Source: Mycobacterium sp. 1245111.1 (GTDB taxonomy: Bacteria > Actinomycetota > Actinomycetes > Mycobacteriales > Mycobacteriaceae). Taken from it: a stretch of 64,000 nucleotides of DNA. This document shows positions 1 through 9,220 of the stretch, piece by piece. The stretch's first letter is position 1. Each line of letters starts with the position of its first letter. The DNA lies in assembly GCF_001673405.1 (NCBI RefSeq), contig NZ_LZLV01000034.1, positions 186,001-250,000 on the forward strand, written 5' to 3'. The notes beneath the pieces were generated by a model. That model was not told the DNA's origin, did not search any database, and worked only from the letters and a program-made list of their open reading frames with translations. A program made the translations under genes and the position numbers.

Positions 1-91
1 CTTCGGCCAGCCGCTGCGCGATCGCCAGACCGATCCCCCGCGAACCTCCGGTGATAATTGCGGTGCGGCCGTTGAACTGTGACGCGGTCAT
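1..91 (-). CDS. SDR family oxidoreductase, partial (N-terminus only)
   Basis: Only the first 30 codons are in the window; the gene runs off the left edge. The visible start MTASQFNGR is followed by the Rossmann dinucleotide-binding motif TGGSRGIG, which identifies a classical short-chain dehydrogenase/reductase using NAD(H) or NADP(H). The ATG overlaps the stop of the SDR upstream of it by four bases (ATGA), so the two are translationally coupled and lie in the operon that begins with the acyl-CoA carboxylase. Substrate cannot be inferred from this fragment. Confidence 0.8.
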   Translation of the reverse strand, partial: MTASQFNGRTAIITGGSRGIGLAIAQRLAE

Positions 92-906
92 AACCCCTCC
101 ATCAGGCTGTGCTGGTAACGACGCATGCCGCGCAGCCAGCGGTCGTAGTCGGCGCCCTTGTGCCGGTACATCTCCAGCACGGCGGGATGCGGGAGGATCA
201 AGAACCGTTCGTCGTCGACCGCGGCCAGCACGATGTCGGCGACGTCGTCCGGCTCGATCACGTCGCCGGCGGAGGTCACGGCACGCGTCGCGAGCCGTGC
301 CAGCGGGTCGTCGGACTCCCCTGGCGAATACAGCAGTTTGGTGTTGACGCCCATCGGGCACAAACAGCTGACCCGTACGCCTTGGTCGCCGAAGGTGATG
401 TTCAGCCATTCGGCGAAGCCGACCGCGGCGTGCTTGGTCACCGAGTAGGTGGCCGAGCCGAGCTGGGTGAGCAGCCCGGCCGCCGACGCGGTGCTGACGA
501 AGTAGCCCTCGCCGCGTTCGACCCAGCCGGGCACCAGCAGTTGGGCCGCGCGGATATGCGCCTTCAGGTTCACGTCGATGGACTGGTCCCACTCGTCGTC
601 GGTGACGTCCAAACCCGAGACACCGGTGATACCCGCATTGGCGAAATACAGGTCGACGGGTCCGAATGCGTTGTCCGCCAACGCGATCAACTGCCCTATG
701 TGCGCAGTCTCGGAGACGTCACCGCCCGACGCTACGGCCGCCCCGGGCCGTTCGGCGTTGATCCGGTCGGCCACTGCCCGCGCGGCATCGCCGTCCAGAT
801 CGGCGACGACGACGCGGGCGTCCCGCTGCGCCAGCTTGGTGGCCAGCGCCGCGCCGATTCCGTTGCCGCCGCCGGTGACAATCGCGACCTTGTCGGCAAC
901 TTTCAC
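88..906 (-). CDS. SDR family NAD(P)-dependent oxidoreductase
   Basis: A 272-residue classical SDR of normal length. It shows the nucleotide-binding motif TGGGNGIG near residue 12, NAGITG in the middle, and the catalytic Ser followed by YSVTK. These support a cytoplasmic alcohol/ketone oxidoreductase; the substrate is unknown. The GTG start overlaps the stop of the upstream carboxylase (GTGA), and its own stop overlaps the next SDR, so it is the middle gene of a tightly packed operon. Sitting beside an acyl-CoA carboxylase, a role on acyl or branched-lipid intermediates is plausible but is inference only. Confidence 0.85.
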   Translation of the reverse strand: MKVADKVAIVTGGGNGIGAALATKLAQRDARVVVADLDGDAARAVADRINAERPGAAVASGGDVSETAHIGQLIALADNAFGPVDLYFANAGITGVSGLDVTDDEWDQSIDVNLKAHIRAAQLLVPGWVERGEGYFVSTASAAGLLTQLGSATYSVTKHAAVGFAEWLNITFGDQGVRVSCLCPMGVNTKLLYSPGESDDPLARLATRAVTSAGDVIEPDDVADIVLAAVDDERFLILPHPAVLEMYRHKGADYDRWLRGMRRYQHSLMEGL

Positions 907-3900
907 GAGCGCCTCCCTTGTTGTCGGAGCAGCAGCCGGGTGATCCAGCCCCGGGTATCCGCCGGGTCGATCACGTCGTCGAGTTCGAACGTCGTCGCCG
1001 AAGTGAGCGCCTTACCGTGTTGGTAGGCCGCCTCGACCAACTTGTCGAACAGGTTCTGGCGTTCGGCTGGATCGGCGACGGCGGCCAGTTCCTTGCTGAA
1101 TCCCAGGCGGACCGCGCCCTCGAGACCCATGCCGCCGATCTCCCCGGTGGGCCAGGCCACAGTGAAATCGGGCGCGTGAAAAGAGCCGCCGGCCATCGCC
1201 ATAGCGCCCAGCCCGTAGCCCTTGCGCAGGATCACCATCCCGAACGGCACGGTCAGTCGCGCGCCGACGATGAACAGCCGGCTGAAGCGCCGAACGGCGG
1301 CGTCGACCTCGGCATCCGGGCCGACCATGAAGCCGGGTGTATCGCACAGCGAAATGATCGGCAGCCCAGCCGATTCGCACAATGTCAGGAAATCGGCGAT
1401 CTTGTCGGCCGCCTCGGCGTCGATCGCGCCGCCGAGGTGGTGGCTGCTGTTGGCGAGCAACCCGAACGGCGCACCCTCGATGCGGACGAGCGCGGTGACC
1501 GCGCCGACTCCGTAGTCGGCCCGCAACTCCATGACCGACCCGACGTCGGCCACCGAGTCGATCGCGTGATGCACGTCGTAGGCCCGTAACCGGTTCTCCG
1601 GCACCACATGTCGCGCCCGCCGCGGGTCGGGGGCTTCCCACTCGTGCTGGCCGCCACCGAAATAGGACAGGTACTGCTTGGCCAGCGCCACGGCGTGCGC
1701 CTCGTCTCGCGCGGCCAGCCCGACCACCCCGTTGCGCCGCTGCACGTCGATCGGCCCGATGTCTTCGGGCCGGTACTGGCCCAGCCCGCCGCCCTCGATC
1801 ATCGCCGGCCCGCCCATCCCGATGTTCGCATCGGGAGTCGCGATGATCACGTCGCAGGTTCCGGCCAACGCCGCGTTACCGGCGAAGCATCGGCCGGAGA
1901 CGATCGACACCAGCGGCACCCGACCGCTGAGTGCGCCGAGCGCCCGGAACGTCGGCACGTCGAGACCGGCGATGTTCGCCACATCGGTGTCACCGGGGCG
2001 GCCGCCACCTCCTTCGGCGAACAGGACGACCGGCAGCTGGTGTCGGGCCGCCAGTTCGAAGACACGATCTGTCTTGGCGTGGTTGCGCATGCCCTGCGTA
2101 CCCGCGAGCACGGTGTAGTCGTAAGACAGCACGGCGGCCTGGGCGCCGCCGATCGTCGCCACCCCTGCGATCAAGCCGTCGGCCGGGGTATTGGCGATCA
2201 GGTCTTCTTCCGAGCGTCGGCTGCGCTGCGCGGCCACCGCCAGCGCGCCGTATTCGACGAAGCTTCCCGCATCGACTAGGTCGTCGATGTTCTCGCGCGC
2301 ACTGCGTCGATTCTGATTGTGCCGCTTGGTGATTGCGGTCGGACGGCCTTCGTCGAGGGTCAGTAGGTGACGACGGCGAACCTCTTCGAGATCGTCGCGA
2401 GGCCGGTCGAGGTCGAGTGAAGCCACGTCGTCGCTCCGCGCGCTGCGACCGGTGCGGGTGAACACCAGCAGCGGCTCACCGGTTCCGACCACCTGCCCGG
2501 GGGCCACCAAAGTCCGGACCGCGCGTACGGCGTCCGGCGCGGTCAGCACATGCTGCATCTTCATGGCTTCGAGCACGACGAGCTGCGCGCCGCCGGCATA
2601 CTCCTGTCCCTCCGAGGCAAGCTCGACCACGGTGCCGGCCAGCTGGGCCCGCAGCACCTCCTCGCCCGGATACAGTTCCGGCGGTGCCGACCGCGTCTCG
2701 TGGCGGCGGGACTGCGCGGCACCGGCAAAAGTCGGCAGGTTCTCGTCGACAAAGCTCGTTGTGACCGGACCGGCATGAATGCGGCCGTCCGACAGGATTT
2801 CCCGCAGGAATCCGATGTTCGTCCTGATGCCCTCGATGGCGAATTCGTCCAGCGCTGTCTGCGCCTTGCGCAGGGCGGCCGAAAACGACGATCCGCGCAC
2901 CCGGGTGATCACCTTGGCCAGCAACGAGTCGTAGCGTGGGCTCGGCGTGAGCCCGGCGCGGCCAAAGGTGTCGACACGCACCCCGGGGCCACTCGGCGGC
3001 GAGAATACCGCGAGAGTCCCGGCCGTCGGCAGCACCGACCCGTCGACATCCATCGTCTCCATGTTGACCCGCGTCTGGATGGCAATTCCCCGCACCGCGG
3101 CCAGCGCGCCGACCACGTCGTCGCCGTCGGCAACGATGCCCGCCGGCAGCCTCAGTTGATGGAACGACGAACCTTGGGCAATGCGCAGCTGCACCGCGAC
3201 CAGATCGACGCCGGTGACCTCTTCGGTCACCGTGTGTTCCACCTGAATCCGGGGGTTGACCTCCAGGAACACGAATTGCTCGCCGCTGACCAGAAACTCG
3301 ACCGTGGCCACTCCGCGGTAGTCGGCGTGCGCACACAGTAGTGCCGCTGCTCGGTGCAGGTCACGCCGCAACGACGGCGAAATACCTTGTGCTGGCGCGA
3401 TTTCGATCAGCTTCTGGTGGCGGCGCTGGATGCTGCAGTCGCGATCGCCAAGCGCGAGCGCCCGCGACGGTGTCGCGACGATCTGCACCTCGATGTGCCG
3501 GGCGTCGGCCAGGTGCGCCTCGGCGAACAGCGCCGGGTCGCCGAACCCGAGTTCGGCCTCGGCGGCGCACTGCCGGTAGGCGTTGTCAATCTGCTCGGCG
3601 CTGTGGACAATTCGCATGCCGCGACCACCGCCGCCGGACAGCGCCTTGATCACGATCGGCCCGGCCTGGGCCTCGGCGAATGCACGGATATCGTCGACGT
3701 CGGCGGGCCCGTCGATCGCGGGTAGCACCGGCACCCCGGCCGCGACCGCCGCACGCCGGGCTGATGACTTGTTGCCGAACAGGTCGAGGGCGGCGGCGTC
3801 GGGCCCAACGAACGTCAACCCGGCGTCGGCACAGGCCCGCGCGAACTCGGGCTGTTCGCTGAGGAAGCCGTACCCGGGGTGGACCAGTTCGGCGCCGGCG

Positions 3901-4109
3901 TTCTTGGCCGCCGCCAGGATCGCCGCGTGGTCCAAGTAGGCCGCTGGGCCGGCGCAGGAGAGTGCGATCGCCTCGTCGGCCATGTGGACGTGGGGACTGT
4001 CGGCATCGTCTTCGGCGTAGACGGCGACCGTGCCGAGCTCCAACTCCGTTGCCGTGCGGATGATTCGGAGCGCGATCTCACCGCGGTTAGCGATCAGCAG
4101 TCGCGTCAC
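903..4109 (-). CDS. single-chain acyl-CoA carboxylase (biotin carboxylase-BCCP-carboxyltransferase fusion)
   Basis: A 1068-residue protein with all parts of a biotin-dependent carboxylase in one chain. Residues about 1-450 are an ATP-grasp biotin carboxylase (start LLIANRGEIALR, glycine-rich loop SGGGGRGM, FLEVNPRIQVEHTVTE). A biotinyl domain has its lysine in EAMKM near residue 515. The carboxyltransferase follows to the end (SSHHLGGAIDAEAADK, CDTPGFMVG). The order and size match the long-chain acyl-CoA carboxylase (LCC) described structurally in M. avium subsp. paratuberculosis, which carboxylates acyl-CoAs of varied length. Accepting long acyl-CoAs here is by analogy. The GTG start has a GAAGGA ribosome site, and two SDR genes overlap downstream. 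Confidence 0.9.
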   Translation of the reverse strand: MTRLLIANRGEIALRIIRTATELELGTVAVYAEDDADSPHVHMADEAIALSCAGPAAYLDHAAILAAAKNAGAELVHPGYGFLSEQPEFARACADAGLTFVGPDAAALDLFGNKSSARRAAVAAGVPVLPAIDGPADVDDIRAFAEAQAGPIVIKALSGGGGRGMRIVHSAEQIDNAYRQCAAEAELGFGDPALFAEAHLADARHIEVQIVATPSRALALGDRDCSIQRRHQKLIEIAPAQGISPSLRRDLHRAAALLCAHADYRGVATVEFLVSGEQFVFLEVNPRIQVEHTVTEEVTGVDLVAVQLRIAQGSSFHQLRLPAGIVADGDDVVGALAAVRGIAIQTRVNMETMDVDGSVLPTAGTLAVFSPPSGPGVRVDTFGRAGLTPSPRYDSLLAKVITRVRGSSFSAALRKAQTALDEFAIEGIRTNIGFLREILSDGRIHAGPVTTSFVDENLPTFAGAAQSRRHETRSAPPELYPGEEVLRAQLAGTVVELASEGQEYAGGAQLVVLEAMKMQHVLTAPDAVRAVRTLVAPGQVVGTGEPLLVFTRTGRSARSDDVASLDLDRPRDDLEEVRRRHLLTLDEGRPTAITKRHNQNRRSARENIDDLVDAGSFVEYGALAVAAQRSRRSEEDLIANTPADGLIAGVATIGGAQAAVLSYDYTVLAGTQGMRNHAKTDRVFELAARHQLPVVLFAEGGGGRPGDTDVANIAGLDVPTFRALGALSGRVPLVSIVSGRCFAGNAALAGTCDVIIATPDANIGMGGPAMIEGGGLGQYRPEDIGPIDVQRRNGVVGLAARDEAHAVALAKQYLSYFGGGQHEWEAPDPRRARHVVPENRLRAYDVHHAIDSVADVGSVMELRADYGVGAVTALVRIEGAPFGLLANSSHHLGGAIDAEAADKIADFLTLCESAGLPIISLCDTPGFMVGPDAEVDAAVRRFSRLFIVGARLTVPFGMVILRKGYGLGAMAMAGGSFHAPDFTVAWPTGEIGGMGLEGAVRLGFSKELAAVADPAERQNLFDKLVEAAYQHGKALTSATTFELDDVIDPADTRGWITRLLLRQQGRRS

Positions 4110-4265
4110 GTGCGGTCCTTCTCGATGTCGACCAGTATGGACCCAGCGTCCGTCCCGATCTCATCATGCCGCCACCGCGATTACCTGATTATCGGCCCCT
4201 CTTTGATAGAAGAGCTAGTAGTTTTATTGCTGCGTCGATGATTGACCAACCCAATAGAGGACACG

Positions 4266-4559
4266 ATGACCAAGCGTTACCTGATCGCAGCCCTGGGAGC
4301 ACTACTGACAACCGCGGGACTGACCGCAACGGCGGCCCCGGCCAGCGCCGGATGCGTCAACCCGCCTGGCCTTGCTCCGATGGCACAGATGTGTGACAGC
4401 CCCGTCGACGGCGACGGCTGGTGGGAACGCTGTCTGACCGACTACCCGGGTGGTCCGTTGAACCCCGCTACGGTCGACTGCGACACGATGAGTGCGGGCA
4501 ATCCTCCGAAGGAGGCGAACCCGGTCATGATGACGCCGCCGACACACATCGACCCGTAG
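4266..4559 (+). CDS. small exported hypothetical protein
   Basis: A 97-residue protein. Residues 1-30 form a Sec signal peptide (KR, hydrophobic core, then APASAG cleavage-like site). The short mature part has four cysteines, a WWERC segment and a proline-rich end. I chose the ATG at 4266 because an AGAGGA ribosome site lies five bases upstream; a start at 4242 would put a polar extension before the signal peptide. No domain recognised. The mature chain is too small for most enzymes, and the paired cysteines suggest a disulfide-stabilised secreted peptide. It is divergent from the carboxylase operon. Confidence 0.65.
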   Translation: MTKRYLIAALGALLTTAGLTATAAPASAGCVNPPGLAPMAQMCDSPVDGDGWWERCLTDYPGGPLNPATVDCDTMSAGNPPKEANPVMMTPPTHIDP

Positions 4560-4591
4560 CACCGGACTGTCCGCTGCGGTAACTTCAGCCG

Positions 4592-5269
4592 GTGTCAATC
4601 AACCGTCGCAAGGTCTTGGGTGGCGCCGGCCTGGCCGGCGCGGCCGCGGCCACCGGTGTCGGCGTCGATCGCTTGGTTTCCGGCTACCGCACCGAGAAGG
4701 ACGCGTCGTCGGCGAACGACGCGGCGCGCTTCGGCGATCCGCGGATACCCGCCGAGACGATCACCAACAAATCGCACTTGTTCCACCTCGGGGCTTCGCC
4801 GGTCACCCGCTTCGACGGAGGTTCGTTTCAGCAGGCGGACGAAGCGAACTTCCCGATCCTCACCGGTCAAGAGGCCAGCATCGTGTTGCTGACGTTGCAG
4901 CCCGGGGGTATTCGCGAACCGCACTGGCACCCCAGCGCGTGGGAGATCAACATCGTCACCAAAGGCGTCGCCTACTGGGTCCTCGTCGACGGGAACGGTA
5001 ACCACGAAAGCTTCGACCAGAAGGTCGGCGACGTGGTGTTCGCACCCCAGGGCTCGTTCCACTTCTTCGAAAATCGTGGCACCGACGACATGAAAATCGT
5101 CATCGTGCAGAACACCAGCGCGGCCGAATCCGACGACAACATCGGGATCGGTGAGTCGGTCAGCAAGCTGCCGCCGCGGGTGTTGTCCGCGATCTTCGGC
5201 GTCCCCGCCGAGACGTTCGACAAGTTCAAAAAGTACGACAAAGCTGCCATCATCCTGCGGAAGCATTAG
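4592..5269 (+). CDS. Tat-exported monocupin protein
   Basis: A 225-residue protein from a GTG start. The N-terminus has a twin-arginine signal (NRRKVLGG) and an alanine/glycine-rich hydrophobic stretch, so export in folded form is likely. The body is one cupin: the first metal motif has HWH followed by E (HWHPSAWE) and the second ends in a histidine (GSFHFFEN), giving the usual three-His/one-Glu metal site. It resembles oxalate-decarboxylase-type cupins, but the substrate is not known. The next gene is a near copy without the signal sequence. Confidence 0.8.
   Translation: MSINRRKVLGGAGLAGAAAATGVGVDRLVSGYRTEKDASSANDAARFGDPRIPAETITNKSHLFHLGASPVTRFDGGSFQQADEANFPILTGQEASIVLLTLQPGGIREPHWHPSAWEINIVTKGVAYWVLVDGNGNHESFDQKVGDVVFAPQGSFHFFENRGTDDMKIVIVQNTSAAESDDNIGIGESVSKLPPRVLSAIFGVPAETFDKFKKYDKAAIILRKH
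4911..4968 (+). repeat. 58-bp perfect direct repeat, copy 1 (cupin tandem)
   Basis: This block, coding for the first cupin metal motif and the following strand, is identical base for base to 5481-5538, an offset of 570 bases. Third codon positions are also identical, which is more than protein conservation needs. Confidence 0.9.
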
Positions 5270-5278
5270 GAACGTGCA

Positions 5279-5839
5279 ATGACCGATGACGCCGAGCGCT
5301 TCGGCAATCCGCGCATACCCGCCGAGACGATCACCAACAACTCGCACCTGTTCCGGCTCGGCGCCCTGCCACCCGCCGCATACGACGGCGGGTCACAACA
5401 ACAGGCGCACGAAGAGAACTTCCCGATCCTCACCGGTCAAGAGGCCAGCATCCAGCTGATCACGTTGCAGCCCGGCGGCATTCGCGAACCGCACTGGCAC
5501 CCCAGCGCGTGGGAGATCAACATCGTCACCAAAGGCGTTGCGAGCTGGGTCCTCATCGACGGGAACGGCAACCACGAAAGCTTCGATGCCCACGTCGACG
5601 ATCTGGTGTTCGCCCCGCAGGGTTCGTTGCACTACTTCGAAAACCTGGGCAAGGAAGATCTAGAGGTGCTGATCATCCAGAACTCCAGCGCAGCCGAGGA
5701 CAAGGACAACATAGGCATCGCCGAGTCACTGAGTCAGCTTCCGCCCCAAACGCTGTCGGCCGTTTTCGGCGTTCCCGCCGAGACGTTCGACAAGTTCAAG
5801 AAATTCGACAGCGCGATCACGATCCTGCGAGCGCACTGA
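5279..5839 (+). CDS. cytoplasmic monocupin protein (tandem paralogue)
   Basis: A 186-residue paralogue of the preceding cupin, lacking the Tat signal and starting at the region equivalent to residue about 44 of its neighbour. It keeps the metal motif HWHPSAWE and the later histidine (GSLHYFEN). The start lies nine bases after the stop of the first cupin, so both are probably one transcript. The two genes share a perfect 58-bp block and other long identities, pointing to recent duplication or gene conversion. Function unknown; an oxalate-decarboxylase-like or isomerase role is possible. Confidence 0.8.
   Translation: MTDDAERFGNPRIPAETITNNSHLFRLGALPPAAYDGGSQQQAHEENFPILTGQEASIQLITLQPGGIREPHWHPSAWEINIVTKGVASWVLIDGNGNHESFDAHVDDLVFAPQGSLHYFENLGKEDLEVLIIQNSSAAEDKDNIGIAESLSQLPPQTLSAVFGVPAETFDKFKKFDSAITILRAH
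5481..5538 (+). repeat. 58-bp perfect direct repeat, copy 2 (cupin tandem)
   Basis: Second copy of the block at 4911-4968, in the same reading frame of the downstream cupin. Silent positions match, so the two cupin genes diverged recently or are kept alike by conversion. Confidence 0.9.
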
Positions 5840-5842
5840 TCG

Positions 5843-6294
5843 TCACTGCATGAGCGTCGCGGCGAGTGTGCCGCCCAGCTCGTAGGCACGCTCACGGGTG
5901 CCGGCGTCGAGCTCGCCGGTGATCTCCAGCGCGTCAGCAGCCTTGGCCAGCGCCAGTCCGGTGACCACCCGGTCGATCGACGACACCGCGCCCACGGTGT
6001 CGTTATTGCCATGCACCCAAAGGCCATACGGCCGTCCGGCCACGTGGTCCAGGCTCGGGTAGTACACCGTGTCGAAGAAGTGCTTGAGTGCCCCGGACAT
6101 GTATCCGAGGTTGGCCGGGGTACCGAACAAGTAGCCGTCGGCGCCGAGCATATCGGGAACGGTCGCGGCCAGTGCGGGTCGCACTATCACGTCCACGCCC
6201 TCGATCTCCGGGTCGTTGGCCCCAGCCAGCACGGCTTCGAGGAGTTCACGGGTGGCCGGTGACGGCGTGTGATGAACAATCAACAGCGTCTTGC

Positions 6295-6298
<4 letters not shown>
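5843..6298 (-). CDS. flavodoxin-like / NAD(P)H-dependent FMN reductase family protein
   Basis: A 151-residue flavodoxin fold. It begins with strand LLIVHH, then a Thr/Ser-rich phosphate loop (HHTPSPATRELL), and has the FMN-loop signature GTPANLGYMSGALKHFFD seen in FMN-reductase and WrbA-like proteins. It is expected to bind FMN and move electrons in the cytoplasm; partner unknown. It is the last gene of a three-gene set with a membrane protein and dapB, overlapping the former by four bases. The position corresponds to Rv2771c of M. tuberculosis by gene order. Confidence 0.75.
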
Positions 6299-7502
<1,204 letters not shown>

Positions 7503-7674
7503 CTAGAACCTGGCGTACCTGAACTCGCCACTAGCCGATGGGCACGACTGTTACGCTCCGGATTGATTTCCCCACAACAGCAGGTCAGGAGTCGAATTCA
7601 CTCACCCATTCGTCACCGTACGTTCACCGAGGATGGGTTTGTGTCAAACCTGCGCGAACTGAAATCGTGCTGAA

Positions 7675-7680
7675 GATACT
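7675..7680 (+). promoter_or_regulatory. possible -10 element for the exported protein at 7724
   Basis: The hexamer GATACT lies about 44 bases before the ATG at 7724. No convincing -35 was found at the usual distance. Weak call resting on the hexamer only. Confidence 0.25.
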
Positions 7681-7723
7681 TAGCAACCGAACCACTGACC
7701 AGCTCGACGAAAGGACCCGGAAC

Positions 7724-8140
7724 ATGAGGATCACAAGCGGCCTGGCCGCTGGCGCGATGTTCGCCGGTCTCGCCCTGGTACTGACGGCCCCCGTGTCCTC
7801 AGCAGACCCGCTGAACGGCCACTACATCGAGACCGAGACCTACCCCGATGGTCACCAGGACCCGCCCAGCGACTGGTACATCACCCCGTGTGGCGACGGC
7901 TGCGCCGACATCCAGCACCTGGGCCAGGCGCATCTGGACGGCAACACCTGGACGCTGGATGGCAAGGGCGGCGTGTCCTGTGAGCAGGGTGGGGACGTGC
8001 ACGACGCGATCAACTTCCACTACACCTGGGACGCGAACACGCTGGACGGCAACGTGCAGATCACCAACAACGTGGCGGCGTGCGGCAACCCGGCGGGCTA
8101 CCAGGAGACCAACAAGCTACACCTGGCACCGGCGCCCTAG
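7724..8140 (+). CDS. exported hypothetical protein
   Basis: A 138-residue protein with a Sec signal peptide of about 27 residues ending VSSADP. The mature domain has four cysteines and many polar and aromatic residues (DWYITPCGDGC, GGVSCEQGG), typical of small beta-rich secreted mycobacterial proteins. I chose the ATG at 7724, with a GAAAGG ribosome site about ten bases upstream, over an in-frame GTG/ATG further up that would precede the signal peptide. Function unknown. Its stop codon shares a CTAG tetramer with the stop of the convergent reductase gene. Confidence 0.7.
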   Translation: MRITSGLAAGAMFAGLALVLTAPVSSADPLNGHYIETETYPDGHQDPPSDWYITPCGDGCADIQHLGQAHLDGNTWTLDGKGGVSCEQGGDVHDAINFHYTWDANTLDGNVQITNNVAACGNPAGYQETNKLHLAPAP

Positions 8141-9219
8141 GCGTCAATCACCACGCGACCGCCCCTCGCCCGGGAGACGCACACCAGCATCTCGCCGTCC
8201 GACTCTGCGGTCCGGCCGCGACGCTCGACCTGGCCGCCGAGCACGGTGACCTTGCAAGTGCCACAGAAGCCCTGCCGGCAGGAATGCGCGGCAGTCGGGT
8301 CGTGGTCGAGCATGACGTCGAGCGCCGAGCGATTCGCCGGGATCTCGAGCACCCGCCCGGAGCGCGCGAGCTCGAGTTCGAACGGGACGCCGTCGACGAC
8401 CGGCGGCGGACTGAACCGCTCGTAGTGCAGCGGCGCGTTGGCGTGCTCATTGCGGGCGATGCGCACCGCTTCCAGCATCCCGGTCGGGCCGCAGACGTAG
8501 ACCGCGGTGGTCGGTGACGCCGCGACGAGCAGATCGTCGGAGGTGGCGATGCGTCCGCGCTCGTCGTCCGCCCACACCGTGACCCGGTCGGCATCCAGTG
8601 ACAGGACTTCGTCCAGCAGCGGCATGTATTCCCTGCTGCGGCCGGCATAGACTGCGCGCCAATCCATTCCGCGTTGCTGCGCTGCCCGCATCATCGATAG
8701 GATCGGTGTCACCCCGATCCCACCGATGACGAAAAGCACGTCGCGCTCGTCACCACCGAGATAGAACGCATTGCGCGGACCTTCGAACACCAGCGGGTCG
8801 CCGACGGCGAACGCCTCGTGCATTTCGACCGACCCGCCACCACCATCGGCGATGCGGCGCACCGCAATACGGTAGTCGGTGCGCCGGCCGGGCGGCCCAC
8901 ACAATGAGTACTGGCGACGGCGGCCCGACGGTAGTTGCACGTCGATGTGGCTGCCGGGAGTCCACGACGGCAACAATCCGCCGTCGGGGTCGGCGAACGT
9001 CAGCGCGACGACGTCCGGGCTGAGCTGTTCGCGTTTGGTGATGACCGCGGTGTGGGTGCGGCCGACCGGGACCACGCGGGACGGCTTCCACCGGCTCGCC
9101 AGCGAAAACCCGTTCAGTACCGCGACCAGACCGCAGACCGCGGTGTAGAGACGGTCGCGCTTGCGACGGCCGTAGATGTCTGCGGGCCGGCTGGACCAAA
9201 TGCTTTGCGACACAACCAC
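8137..9219 (-). CDS. ferredoxin-NAD(P)H oxidoreductase with C-terminal 2Fe-2S domain
   Basis: A 360-residue electron-transfer protein. After an N-terminal extension of about 50 residues comes a ferredoxin-reductase module with FAD motif RRQYSLCGPPG and nucleotide motif GGIGVTPILSM. A plant-type 2Fe-2S domain ends the chain, with cluster cysteines in CRQGFCGTCKV and a last one in MLVCVSRA. It is expected to pass electrons from NAD(P)H to an oxygenase or desaturase. The start is GTG; another GTG lies two codons downstream. Its upstream neighbours are ephD (1-nt gap) and a ferritin-like diiron candidate, a possible partner. By order it matches Rv2776c. Confidence 0.85.
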   Translation of the reverse strand: MVVSQSIWSSRPADIYGRRKRDRLYTAVCGLVAVLNGFSLASRWKPSRVVPVGRTHTAVITKREQLSPDVVALTFADPDGGLLPSWTPGSHIDVQLPSGRRRQYSLCGPPGRRTDYRIAVRRIADGGGGSVEMHEAFAVGDPLVFEGPRNAFYLGGDERDVLFVIGGIGVTPILSMMRAAQQRGMDWRAVYAGRSREYMPLLDEVLSLDADRVTVWADDERGRIATSDDLLVAASPTTAVYVCGPTGMLEAVRIARNEHANAPLHYERFSPPPVVDGVPFELELARSGRVLEIPANRSALDVMLDHDPTAAHSCRQGFCGTCKVTVLGGQVERRGRTAESDGEMLVCVSRARGGRVVIDA

Positions 9220-9220
9220 C

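Noticed and set aside
4201..4230. Promoter TTGATA with TATTGC before the small exported gene
   Set aside because: The -10 agrees with consensus at only three of six bases; too weak to report as a feature.
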